Assembly (NCBI GenBank): GCA_036172455.1
Contig: JAXKVY010000001.1
Span: 310,001 to 374,000, forward strand
DNA length: 64,000 nucleotides
Source: Candidatus Izemoplasma sp.
GTDB lineage: Bacteria > Bacillota_I > Bacilli_A > Izemoplasmatales > Izemoplasmataceae
Direction of reading: 5' to 3'
The notes under the pieces are model-generated. The model searched no databases. It was not told the origin of the DNA and saw only the letters and a program-made list of their open reading frames with translations. Shown piece by piece: positions 7,965 through 16,514 of the stretch (the stretch's first letter is position 1; the number at the start of each line of letters is the position of its first letter). A program made the translations under genes and the position numbers.

Positions 7965-10580
7965 TTATTTATTACGAATTTTTGCTTGTGCGGCAGCAAT
8001 AATCGCAACTGGAATACGGAATGGTGAACAAGAGACATAATCTAATCCAGATCTATGGAAGAAATCAATTGATGTAGGTTCTCCACCATGCTCTCCACAA
8101 ACACCAACTACGATGTCGTTATTGACTTTCTTCGCATTGGTTGTTGATAATGCGACTAATTGTCCAACACCATCTTGGTCAACCGCTTGGAATGGGTCGC
8201 GTGGTAAAATTTTCTTATCAGAATATTCTTTTAAGAATTTACCAGCGTCATCACGGCTAAATCCAAATGTCATTTGTGTTAAGTCATTTGTTCCGTAAGA
8301 AATGAAGTCTGCTTCTTTACCAATTTCATTAGCAGTTAATGCAGCACGTGGTGTTTCAACCATTGTACCTACTTTATATTCTAGGTCTACACCTGCTTCT
8401 TTAATTAATGCATCTGCAGTTTCTTTGATGTAATCTTTTAAGTAAGTTAACTCTTTAACTGTAGATACAAGTGGTACCATAATTTCAGGTTTTACAACTT
8501 TACCTTCAGCAGCAACTTCTAGTGCAGCTTGGATAATTGCTTTCACTTGCATAACTGAAATTTCTGGGTAAGTGACACCTAAACGGCATCCACGGTGACC
8601 TAACATTGGGTTGAACTCATGTAATTGGTCAAGTGCTTCGCGTAATTTATCTGCTGTAATATTTAATTCTTTTGCAACTTCTTCCACTTCATCTTCATGA
8701 GGTAAGAACTCATGTAGTGGTGGATCTAATAAACGGATCGTAACAGTTTTACCCGCCATAGCTGAAAAGATTTCTTTAAAGTCTTTTAATTGGTGAGGTA
8801 AGATTTTTTCTAATGCTGCTTCGCGTGCTTCTTTGCTTTCAGCTAAAATCATACGGCGAACATCTAAAATTCTTTCATCATCGAAGAACATATGTTCTGT
8901 ACGACATAATCCAATTCCTTCAGCACCAAATTTAAGAGCTTGTAAGCTATCGCGTTCGTTATCAGCATTTGCTTTAACGCCTAAGTCTTTAATTTCTGCG
9001 GACCATTCTAAAATTTGGGCGAACTCGCCACTAATTTCAGGCACTTTTGTTTTGATTGTTCCAGCGTAAACTTTACCTGTTGAACCATCAATACTAAATG
9101 GTGTTAGTTCTGGATATTTTTTACCATTAATGGTCATATATCCTTCTGCTTCATTAATTGAAAGTTCATTACATCCACTAACGCAGCATTTACCCATACC
9201 GCGAGCTACAACTGCAGCATGTGATGTCATACCACCAAGTTGCGTAACGAAACCTTCACAAACGATCATTCCTTCAATGTCACCAGGAGATGTTTCTTTA
9301 CGGAATAATAATAACTTTTCACCAGTTGTTTCTTTAAGTTCAGCTGCGCGTTCACTGCTAAATACAATTTTACCAGTTGCAGCACCAGGACTTGCAGCAA
9401 GACCGGTTGTTAGTAATTCTCCATTTTCTAGTGATTCTTCATCGAAGACTGGATGTAATAATGCATCAATTGCATTAACATCAATTTGATCTACAGCTTC
9501 TTCTTTACTTAATAATCCTTCTTCAACCATATCAACGGCAATTTTTACACCTGCAGCTGCAGTACGTTTACCATTACGTGTTTGAAGTAAGTATAGTTCG
9601 CCTTCTTCAACAGTAAACTCAATATCTTGCATATTGCGGTAATGTTGTTCTAAGCGTTCGACAATATCCATTAACTCAGCATGAATGTCAGGTGCTTTGT
9701 TAGCGAATTCATCTAATTCTAATGGTGTTCTGATTCCAGCAACGATGTCTTCACCTTGTGCGTTAAATAAGAACTCACCAAAGACTTCTTTTTCACCAGT
9801 TTTTGGATCACGTGTAAATAATACACCTGTACCAGAATTATCACCGGTATTACCAAAGACCATTTCTTGAACGTTTACTGCTGTTCCCCATGCGTCTTCG
9901 ATATTATTATGTTTACGGTAAATCTTCGCACGTGGTGTATCCCATGATTCAAATACCGCATTAACAGACATTTCTAATTGTGTATACGGATCTTGTGGAA
10001 ATGGTTTACCTGTTTCTTTTTTGACGATTTTAAGAAATTCTTCACTTACGAATTTCCAATCATCAGCTGTTAATTCTAAGTCTAAATCATATCCTTTTTC
10101 TTCTTTGACTTTGTCAAGTACGTCCTCGAATAAATCGAATTCAATCCCTTGAACAACTTCTCCGAACATTTGGATAAAACGACGATAGATGTCATAAACG
10201 AATTTTGGATTACCTGTTTTTTCGATCATACCTTTAACCGCGGTATCTGTTAAACCAAGGTTTAAGATTGTATCCATCATACCAGGCATTGATACTCTTG
10301 CTCCACTACGTACACTTAGTAATAATGGGTTCGTATCGCTTCCAAATTCTTTTCCTGTTTCTTCTTCTAGACGTTTTGTATACTTCTTGATGTCATCTAA
10401 TAGTGCTTGTGAGTTTTGTTTTCCATTCTCATAATACGCCGTACACATGTCGGTCGTAATCGTGAAACCTGCAGGAACAGGAAATCCTTCACGTTTCATT
10501 TCTGATAAGTTGGCACCTTTACCTCCAAGCAAATTCTTTTGCTCTTTGGTACCTTCACCAAACATATAAATTCTCTTCAC
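7965..10580 (-). CDS. ppdK: Pyruvate, phosphate dikinase
   Basis: Interconverts pyruvate, ATP and Pi with phosphoenolpyruvate, AMP and PPi. From a GTG at 10580 (AAGGTGA 7 bases upstream) the product is 871 residues, the usual size; the frame is open 26 codons further but without a site. Seen: N-terminal LLGGKGANLSEM, SVRSGARVSMPGMMDTILN, the phospho-His swivelling domain with GGMTSHAAVVARGMGKCCVSG, and the PEP-binding barrel with GLCRTEHMFF, LGHRGCRLGV, GTMVETPRA, and SYGTNDLTQMTFG followed by GVCGEHGGEP (catalytic Cys). A strong promoter precedes it. In an anaerobe it can serve as a PPi-linked glycolytic step or feed gluconeogenesis and glycogen; no pyruvate kinase is in the window. Confidence 0.97.
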   Translation of the reverse strand: MKRIYMFGEGTKEQKNLLGGKGANLSEMKREGFPVPAGFTITTDMCTAYYENGKQNSQALLDDIKKYTKRLEEETGKEFGSDTNPLLLSVRSGARVSMPGMMDTILNLGLTDTAVKGMIEKTGNPKFVYDIYRRFIQMFGEVVQGIEFDLFEDVLDKVKEEKGYDLDLELTADDWKFVSEEFLKIVKKETGKPFPQDPYTQLEMSVNAVFESWDTPRAKIYRKHNNIEDAWGTAVNVQEMVFGNTGDNSGTGVLFTRDPKTGEKEVFGEFLFNAQGEDIVAGIRTPLELDEFANKAPDIHAELMDIVERLEQHYRNMQDIEFTVEEGELYLLQTRNGKRTAAAGVKIAVDMVEEGLLSKEEAVDQIDVNAIDALLHPVFDEESLENGELLTTGLAASPGAATGKIVFSSERAAELKETTGEKLLLFRKETSPGDIEGMIVCEGFVTQLGGMTSHAAVVARGMGKCCVSGCNELSINEAEGYMTINGKKYPELTPFSIDGSTGKVYAGTIKTKVPEISGEFAQILEWSAEIKDLGVKANADNERDSLQALKFGAEGIGLCRTEHMFFDDERILDVRRMILAESKEAREAALEKILPHQLKDFKEIFSAMAGKTVTIRLLDPPLHEFLPHEDEVEEVAKELNITADKLREALDQLHEFNPMLGHRGCRLGVTYPEISVMQVKAIIQAALEVAAEGKVVKPEIMVPLVSTVKELTYLKDYIKETADALIKEAGVDLEYKVGTMVETPRAALTANEIGKEADFISYGTNDLTQMTFGFSRDDAGKFLKEYSDKKILPRDPFQAVDQDGVGQLVALSTTNAKKVNNDIVVGVCGEHGGEPTSIDFFHRSGLDYVSCSPFRIPVAIIAAAQAKIRNK

Positions 10581-10629
10581 TAGAATCACCTTTCTATAAA
10601 TTATATTCTCTCTAAAAAGTCCATTAAAA

Positions 10630-10658
10630 ATTATATCATTGAAATATTTTGTTTGCAA
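10630..10658 (-). promoter_or_regulatory. Promoter of ppdK
   Basis: Minus strand TTGCAA (10653-10658), 17-base spacer, perfect TATAAT (10630-10635); start codon about 50 bases downstream. Confidence 0.75.
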
Positions 10659-10707
10659 CTAATACAATCAAATTATCGCCAATTTATCAGATGATAACGC
10701 TTTTATT

Positions 10708-13029
10708 TTATGCGATTACTTGATACGGCACAATATCGACAATTTTTATTGTGCCATTGATTAATTTCACTGTATATAAATATGATTCACTATAAATTTC
10801 TGTTTCGTTTTGTCTTGTTAAATGAACTCGAAAAATATTGTCTTGATGCGCACTGACCTCAAAATCAAGAATTAAATCACCGACATAACTTCTTAAGTTT
10901 TCACAATCACGATGTTCGACTTCAGAATAAAAATCATCACACGTAAAGTTCCCAATCTCATCATAAGCTAGTGCGTCCATATAATCATCGATGAAGACGG
11001 TCATCTGTGCTTCTGTTATGTGATATGGGATATCTGTAAACAGTGGTGGGATTTTAAAACTATCTCCCATACTTGGAACAGTGATCGTTGTTGTGGTGAT
11101 ATTATCATCAACATCACGTAAACGGTAAGTTATTTCATAAAGCGTTTCATACCGTTTTGTCACAATCATTGAAATATCTTCAACTGTGAGTGACTGATAT
11201 TTTCCTAAGTTAGCTTCTCTTCTTGCAATATAGGCATCCTTATCGTAATGGGGATCAATGGTATCATCATATAATACATCCGATGTTACACTTTCATCAA
11301 GATAGAGCGATTGATACAAGTTCAACTGACGTTCAAACCGGTCTATTTCATTACCATGTTCTGGGTCAACTTCATAAGTGATTTGAACATCTTCTTTATA
11401 AAAATACGCCATGTCATTAATATAGACAGTGACGATTGATTCTACAATTGACGTTACACGTCCATTTTCTTTATAATATTTAACATTAAAGGTATTGTCT
11501 TTTGGTGCATTTTCAACACTAATCAACTCATACGTAAATCCGCGTTCACGCGTATTATAAAAGTCAATAATACAGTCATCTGTTATAAACGCAGCCTCTT
11601 TCGCTTGGTATGCACAATAATCATACGGATTAATCTTTGTAAATTCATAAAAGGCAGCCTCTAATAAGACTTCAGGAATATCTGAAGACATCATATGATA
11701 CTCTTCTTTTTCATAACTCGCAAGGAACCAACGCTTTGCTGTCTGATTATAATCTACGCGGATTTCATATGCTTCTTTTTCTGTGTTATCTAAATTGAAC
11801 GCTTCAACAAGATATTCATTTTCCGCAATATATGTGACTTGCTTAATCTCATATTTACTGTCCACCGATTGGAAAAAGTCTTGCTCGTTTTTACATGTTT
11901 TCACTAAATCAGGCGAGGAGGTTGAGATATATTTATCACAGATACTCGCTTGACTCAACCTACCGTAATCTAGGGCATAGATTGTATTTAGCATATTTTC
12001 TAAATCCTTAGGGCTTAGAAAATTGCTTTCAATCGTGTAATCAAACATATCAAAATAGAGTGTTAAGCTATAGTCTTCAGATAAAATATTGCGGACATCA
12101 AAATACATAGTGAGTTTTTTCTCTCCTGCTAAAATGAGTTTAAACACTAATTCATTATCAATTCGTTCATAATCAAAGATGACCGATTGGCTATCAATCA
12201 GATTCATAATTTCGATACATTCTGTATCAATTTTATTCTCTTGAAAACAGAGATTTCTTACATTACTTGTTGTCACACCACGCATGAACTCATTAATATA
12301 TATTTTAAGTTCATTAAATTCATTAATTACACTTTTATTATAGGTGATAATTTCATCAATTCGCATATCATCACCCAAAGATTCCATGGTGATATAGTAT
12401 TGATACACAATCCGGTAGTCTCTAGCAAGCGCTATATTATAAATATATGTAAACGCGTCGATGCGGAATAACGACACACTGTCAAACTTATCATCAAACA
12501 AACGTAAGTAATCTCGATTCTCTGTACATTCTACCTGCGTTTCTGCTGCGAAATATTCTTGACAAAGGACCTCAGGATCGTCCCGGTCATCTAATGCCAT
12601 AGTCGCATAAAATACAGCAACATCTTCTTTTGTAATATTAGGATTATCATTCATTGTTTGAAATAATACATTCGTAAAATAGATTTCATCGCCAATCATC
12701 TCATACTCGAATACAAACTGAAATACTTGGTTTTTGACACCTCTTTGTTCAACATAAATACTCTCGTTATTGATTGAAACGACAGGCTCACCTTCAAAAT
12801 CATCATTATACAGCAACAAATAATTGGTAAAGACCGCATTACAATCATCTGCATTTCTGACAAAATATCGATCACAAGTCACTGTCTCTGTGGTCGATAT
12901 TTCATCAATGATATCATTAAACTGTACGGTTGCGGTATCAATAATGACATCATCTGTGATACCTTCTTCTTCGCAACCAAATAATATTGTGATACTCATT
13001 AAGAAAACGATCGCTTTAAAGTAACGCAT
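10708..13029 (-). CDS. Large lipoprotein of repeated ~105-residue Cys-pair domains
   Basis: No known family recognised. The 773-residue product has a lipoprotein signal (MRYFKAIVFLMSITILFGC, lipobox Cys19), so it should be anchored on the outer face of the membrane. Beyond Cys19 it has exactly 12 cysteines, in six pairs: 52/63, 156/168, 261/271, 364/379, 472/486 and 697/709. The first five pairs are 103-108 residues apart and the last is 225 on, room for one cysteine-free copy. Each unit begins with a Cys-x2-Tyr/Phe-like helix and is followed by beta-rich, acidic, Tyr/Phe-rich sequence. I infer seven tandem domains of an NTF2-like or similar small fold, each with a possible disulphide. GGGGTGA precedes the ATG. 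It is monocistronic, downstream of the rnf terminator. Function unknown. Confidence 0.8.
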   Translation of the reverse strand: MRYFKAIVFLMSITILFGCEEEGITDDVIIDTATVQFNDIIDEISTTETVTCDRYFVRNADDCNAVFTNYLLLYNDDFEGEPVVSINNESIYVEQRGVKNQVFQFVFEYEMIGDEIYFTNVLFQTMNDNPNITKEDVAVFYATMALDDRDDPEVLCQEYFAAETQVECTENRDYLRLFDDKFDSVSLFRIDAFTYIYNIALARDYRIVYQYYITMESLGDDMRIDEIITYNKSVINEFNELKIYINEFMRGVTTSNVRNLCFQENKIDTECIEIMNLIDSQSVIFDYERIDNELVFKLILAGEKKLTMYFDVRNILSEDYSLTLYFDMFDYTIESNFLSPKDLENMLNTIYALDYGRLSQASICDKYISTSSPDLVKTCKNEQDFFQSVDSKYEIKQVTYIAENEYLVEAFNLDNTEKEAYEIRVDYNQTAKRWFLASYEKEEYHMMSSDIPEVLLEAAFYEFTKINPYDYCAYQAKEAAFITDDCIIDFYNTRERGFTYELISVENAPKDNTFNVKYYKENGRVTSIVESIVTVYINDMAYFYKEDVQITYEVDPEHGNEIDRFERQLNLYQSLYLDESVTSDVLYDDTIDPHYDKDAYIARREANLGKYQSLTVEDISMIVTKRYETLYEITYRLRDVDDNITTTTITVPSMGDSFKIPPLFTDIPYHITEAQMTVFIDDYMDALAYDEIGNFTCDDFYSEVEHRDCENLRSYVGDLILDFEVSAHQDNIFRVHLTRQNETEIYSESYLYTVKLINGTIKIVDIVPYQVIA

Positions 13030-13048
13030 CGTATCACCCCTTTTATCT

Positions 13049-13054
13049 ATTATA
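13049..13054 (-). promoter_or_regulatory. Extended -10 promoter of the lipoprotein gene
   Basis: Minus strand TGGTATAAT (TG-n-TATAAT) 20 bases before the ATG. The -35 region falls inside the rnf terminator and is a weak match. Confidence 0.5.
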
Positions 13055-13062
13055 CCACTTTT

Positions 13063-13095
13063 AAAAAAATCTGCACAATGAAATTCATTGTGCAG
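13063..13095 (-). terminator. Terminator of the rnf operon
   Basis: A 10-bp perfect stem (CTGCACAATG/CATTGTGCAG), 5-base loop and a seven-base T run on the minus strand, 6 bases after the rnfB stop. It confirms that rnfB really ends here. Confidence 0.92.
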
Positions 13096-13101
13096 ACACG
13101 T

Positions 13102-13407
13102 TTATTTTTTGACCTTAATCAGTGTTCCATCTTGATTTGGATGGTCTTTGATATATTCCAAAATCGGATCATAATGTTCATCCTTACCGGGTTTACATGA
13201 AGATAATTGATCAACTTCACCCGCTACAATCCCTTCAGCAAATCCACTACATCCAGGATATCCGCATGCTCCACAGTTATATCCTGGGAGTAGTTCTGTG
13301 ATATCTTCTACGCGGTTATCTGCTTCAACTTTAAATATATCGGCCGCAAAGGCAAGTCCTAATCCTAAGACTAGACCCATAATAGCAAGGGTTAATGTGG
13401 CAGCCAC
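13102..13407 (-). CDS. rnfB: Minimal RnfB (ion-translocating oxidoreductase subunit B), one Fe-S domain only
   Basis: RnfB accepts electrons from ferredoxin in the Rnf Na+/H+ pump. This copy has 101 residues: a membrane anchor (about 3-25) and one [4Fe-4S] domain with Cys45, Cys48, Cys53 and Cys71 (YNCGACGYPGCSGF). Usual RnfB proteins are more than twice as long, because ferredoxin-type domains with two or more extra clusters follow; here they are absent and a strong terminator follows the stop at once, so this is not a frameshift remnant. The GTG start shares its G with the TAG of the upstream small gene, which suggests translational coupling. Another protein may supply the missing clusters. 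Confidence 0.88.
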   Translation of the reverse strand: MAATLTLAIMGLVLGLGLAFAADIFKVEADNRVEDITELLPGYNCGACGYPGCSGFAEGIVAGEVDQLSSCKPGKDEHYDPILEYIKDHPNQDGTLIKVKK

Positions 13408-13568
13408 TATGCATCACCCCGATGCGAACAACTAAAGTTATGACAACTTTTACAAGTAGCCTCATCAATTTTATCAAGCGATGCTTGTGGGACGGGCACT
13501 TTTTTATTCAAGGCATAACTAAGTATATATACCAAAACGAGTGAGCCAATCATAATATATGGTAACAT
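13407..13568 (-). CDS. 53-residue membrane-anchored Cys-rich protein in the rnf operon
   Basis: This small frame lies between rnfA and rnfB, with its ATG at 13568 and its TAG overlapping the rnfB GTG by one base. The ATG follows the rnfA stop with no gap. The product has an N-terminal membrane helix (about residues 4-20), a short polar linker and a terminal cluster TCKSCHNFSCSHRG with Cys39, Cys42 and Cys47. No family can be proved by eye. The size, topology and Cys cluster resemble NqrM, the iron-delivery protein needed to build the metal site between NqrD and NqrE, which are homologues of RnfA and RnfE. FeoB-associated Cys-rich proteins look similar. The CKSCH string also fits a haem-c motif, but no cytochrome c genes are seen. 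An Rnf maturation role is an inference. Confidence 0.75.
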   Translation of the reverse strand: MLPYIMIGSLVLVYILSYALNKKVPVPQASLDKIDEATCKSCHNFSCSHRGDA

Positions 13569-14174
13569 TTAAATCACCCCAACTAAGCCAAAGAAAGCCA
13601 TTGACATAATACCAGCAACGATTAAACTTATCGGAACACCACGCCAAGCCTTTGGAACATTAGCGGCTTCTAAACGCTCACGAATAGACGAAAAAGCAAA
13701 GATTACTAAGCCAAACCCTAATCCGGTACCGATTGCGGTCGATACCGCTATAAATAACCCTTGACCAAACGGGACAGTAGCTCCCCATATATTCGCTATA
13801 TTCCCTTCACTGACACCTAAAATAGCACAGTTTGTCGTGATTAACGGTAAATAAATACCCAGTGATTTATATAATGATGTACTATAGCGTTTGATTACCA
13901 TTTCAACAAATTGTACAAGTGATGCGATAACTAAGATAAATGCAATGGTTGAAATATACTCAATATTATATTGATATAGCACTAAATCATATAATGTATA
14001 GGTTACAGCAGAAGCAATAACCATGACGAATAAGACTGCAGCGCTCATACCAAGTGCACTGCTAGATTTTTTACTGACACCTAAGAAAGGACAAATTCCT
14101 AGAAATTGCATTAAGATGACATTGTTAATTAACATCGCAGAAATGATTGCCGTAGCAAATACTGTAAAACTCAT
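13569..14174 (-). CDS. rnfA: Rnf complex subunit RnfA
   Basis: A 201-residue, six-helix membrane subunit of the Rnf complex, homologous to NqrE. Seen: MTFxxF-like N-terminus, LMQFLGICPFLGVSKK and TTNCAILGVSEG, whose cysteines correspond to those that, together with RnfE, hold the intramembrane iron site in this family; then GTGLGFGLVIFAFSSIRERL. The ATG overlaps the rnfE stop by 4 bases (ATGA). The next gene starts directly after its stop. Confidence 0.96.
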   Translation of the reverse strand: MSFTVFATAIISAMLINNVILMQFLGICPFLGVSKKSSSALGMSAAVLFVMVIASAVTYTLYDLVLYQYNIEYISTIAFILVIASLVQFVEMVIKRYSTSLYKSLGIYLPLITTNCAILGVSEGNIANIWGATVPFGQGLFIAVSTAIGTGLGFGLVIFAFSSIRERLEAANVPKAWRGVPISLIVAGIMSMAFFGLVGVI

Positions 14175-14935
14175 GCTGCCTCACCACTTTCTTTTAAGGC
14201 TTTTGCTTTTTTTCGTGCTAACGCTTCTTTTTTCTTTTGTTCAATCCAGGCTTTTTTTGCCGCAGCTTCTTTCTCTTCTTTTCGAACTTTTTTAAATTGG
14301 AAGAAGGCAAGGATAAACGCGAGGGCAATAAAGGCACCTGGTGGTAAACTAAACATCGCAAGACCAAAATCTTTAATGGTTATTGAATCATCGAATAAAT
14401 GGATAATTAAATCCAATGATAAACTTACCGGCTGATCGACAAAGAATGGTAAGTATTCTCCCCAAACCAGTCCACCAGTAGCTAAGAACTCACGAATTGA
14501 TCCAATTACAATGAGGGCAAAGGTAAATCCTAATGCCATACCTAACCCATCGATAGCACTGTCTAAAACATTATTTTTAGACGCAAACGATTCAGCGCGA
14601 CCTAAGATTAAACAGTTTACAACAATCAATGGAATAAATATACCTAGTGATTCATATAAAGCAAACGCATACGCTTCGGTAAACATCTCAACAAGTGTTA
14701 CAAACGTTGCAATAATAACAATATATGAAGGGGTTCTAACATGTTCTGGGATATAGTGACGCAATAAACTGACGACAATATTACTAAAGGTTAATACAAA
14801 GATAACGAGTAATCCCATCCCAAGTGCAGTTTCAAACGTCGCCGTTACCGCTAAGGCTGGACACATTCCTAAAAGAAATACAAAGATCGGATTTTCGTTA
14901 AAGAACCCTTTTAAGAAGTTTTCTTTTTTACTCAT
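14171..14935 (-). CDS. rnfE: Rnf complex subunit RnfE with a charged C-terminal tail
   Basis: Membrane subunit homologous to NqrD and RnfA. The 254-residue product has the family motifs LLGMCPALAVTA and VVNCLILGRAESFAS (the paired cysteines), then GLGMALGFTFALIVIGSIREF and PPGAFIALAFILAFF. The last ~40 residues are a Lys/Glu/Ala-rich tail (KEEKEAAAKKAWIEQKKKE) longer than is usual for RnfE, probably cytoplasmic and helical. The start chosen is the ATG at 14935 (GGTGAG upstream), overlapping the rnfG stop by 8 bases; the longer frame to 14977 would lie within rnfG. Confidence 0.94.
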   Translation of the reverse strand: MSKKENFLKGFFNENPIFVFLLGMCPALAVTATFETALGMGLLVIFVLTFSNIVVSLLRHYIPEHVRTPSYIVIIATFVTLVEMFTEAYAFALYESLGIFIPLIVVNCLILGRAESFASKNNVLDSAIDGLGMALGFTFALIVIGSIREFLATGGLVWGEYLPFFVDQPVSLSLDLIIHLFDDSITIKDFGLAMFSLPPGAFIALAFILAFFQFKKVRKEEKEAAAKKAWIEQKKKEALARKKAKALKESGEAA

Positions 14936-15449
14936 TTGTCTCACCACCTTCGATATAGTCAACTGTTGCTTGTACAATTGTTTTTACCGATGTATATGTA
15001 TAAGTAGCCCCAGTCTTACTATCATAACTAACATCTGATAGCGATTGATCACTAAGTCGTGGTAAATACGTTTTTTCAATCGTATTAACAAATGTGACCG
15101 TATTAGATGTCGACTGTATCACGACATCGGTGATGGTATTATTAACAACGCCGACTAAGACCGTGACATCACCATAATTGTTCATATCATATCCTTGATA
15201 GGCACGTCCAACTTCTTGTCCGTTACTATCATAGATGATCACTTCTTTCGTTAATACGCCATCTAATGATTTTGTTTCAAGCGTAAACTCTCCGGTTAAA
15301 TCAAACATCTCTTCATACAATGCTAATTCGCGTTTCTGTGTATTCTCTTCAATGACAGGTGATGTTATTGCATTAACACCCCAGATAAAGAATCCACTTA
15401 AGGCACCAATAATAACAAGGACAATAGCTACTTTTAATTTATCCAGCAT
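14928..15449 (-). CDS. rnfG: Rnf complex subunit RnfG (covalent FMN)
   Basis: A 173-residue subunit with one N-terminal membrane helix (about 5-28) and an extracytoplasmic FMN-binding domain. The flavin is attached by phosphoester bond to the last Thr of the S/T-G-A-T motif, seen here as SKTGATYTYTS (Thr149). AGGTG stands 6 bases before the ATG at 15449, inside the end of rnfD. Covalent flavinylation needs ApbE, which is not in the window. Confidence 0.93.
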   Translation of the reverse strand: MLDKLKVAIVLVIIGALSGFFIWGVNAITSPVIEENTQKRELALYEEMFDLTGEFTLETKSLDGVLTKEVIIYDSNGQEVGRAYQGYDMNNYGDVTVLVGVVNNTITDVVIQSTSNTVTFVNTIEKTYLPRLSDQSLSDVSYDSKTGATYTYTSVKTIVQATVDYIEGGETNE

Positions 15450-16509
15450 AAGAAACACCTACTAACGTTACGACAATGGATAAGATAATAATTGCGATAA
15501 AGATGAGTGATCGCTTACGATTAAAGCGAGGATGAGTGACTTTATAGTAATCAAAACTTGTCACAAACATATTCATAATTAAAATACTGAAGACAACACC
15601 TTCTGGTAACGCGCCAAAGATTCGAATAATGAAGGTAATGACCCCTAAGGCAAACCCATAATAGACTCTTGCTGGTTTCGTTATAGGAGATGTAATAGGG
15701 TCTGTGGCCATATAAATTGCACCCAACATTAATCCCCCGCTAAATATGTGATAGAGAGGATACCATAGTCCCAATCCTTGTTGAATGGCAACGGCTAATG
15801 CTAACACAAATACCGTTCCAATATACATTAAAGGTATGCGGATTTCAAAGCTAGTTCTTACTGCTAAATATCCTCCACCTAGTAATAATAATAACGCACT
15901 TGTTTCACCGATACTCCCAGGAATTCCTATTCCTGTAAAAAGATCCATAATTGGATAGTGATTTAAGACATCCGCACTAAACAAATCAGCATTGTTCATA
16001 CTGAGTGCCGTTGCGCCAGCAACGCCATCAATATTAGTTTGATAGGTTGCTAATGTGGCAAAGTTCACGACAACTAAAACACGCGCTACTGCGGCTGGAT
16101 TAAAGATATTTTGTCCCATACCACCAAAGAGTAGTTTGGCAAGTAATATCCCTAATACACCTGAGAGCGCAACAACCCAAAGAGGTGTTTGGTCGGGTAA
16201 GGTTAACCCATAAATCAACCCTGAGGTTACCGCACTAAAGTTGTATAATGAAAATTGCTTATTGATTACTTTAAACGATTCACCTTGCAGCAAATCTTGT
16301 ATTTGATAAAAGACATATTCTGTTACTAACATCGAAACAATACTTGTGAGAATAATCCATAATGCAGGCAATCCAAAACTATAGATTGCAAAAAAAGTTG
16401 CGGGTAATAGGGCAATGGTAACATCGCGCATCATCCTTGGTGCATTCGCATTAGGTCGCCGTAAGTATGGTGATGTCTTTCGAATAATTTTTGGCATAGT
16501 ATTTGTCAT
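15439..16509 (-). CDS. rnfD: Rnf complex subunit RnfD (covalent FMN)
   Basis: A 356-residue polytopic subunit of the ion pump, homologous to NqrB. Seen: NAPRMMRDVTIALLPATFFA near the N-terminus, GGMGQNIFNPAAVARV, the flavinylation motif GVAGATALS (Thr167), and PITKPARVYYGFALGVITF. The ATG at 16509 has AGGTGA 5 bases upstream and begins just after the rnfC stop; an in-frame GTG at 16518 overlaps that stop but lacks a site. Confidence 0.95.
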   Translation of the reverse strand: MTNTMPKIIRKTSPYLRRPNANAPRMMRDVTIALLPATFFAIYSFGLPALWIILTSIVSMLVTEYVFYQIQDLLQGESFKVINKQFSLYNFSAVTSGLIYGLTLPDQTPLWVVALSGVLGILLAKLLFGGMGQNIFNPAAVARVLVVVNFATLATYQTNIDGVAGATALSMNNADLFSADVLNHYPIMDLFTGIGIPGSIGETSALLLLLGGGYLAVRTSFEIRIPLMYIGTVFVLALAVAIQQGLGLWYPLYHIFSGGLMLGAIYMATDPITSPITKPARVYYGFALGVITFIIRIFGALPEGVVFSILIMNMFVTSFDYYKVTHPRFNRKRSLIFIAIIILSIVVTLVGVSYAG

Positions 16510-16514
16510 ATTAA

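Noticed and set aside
13407-13568. Cytochrome c reading of CKSCH in the small rnf gene
   Set aside because: The string fits CxxCH, but the chain is too short for a cytochrome fold, no haem ligand or maturation genes are present, and the third Cys fits an iron or Fe-S role better.
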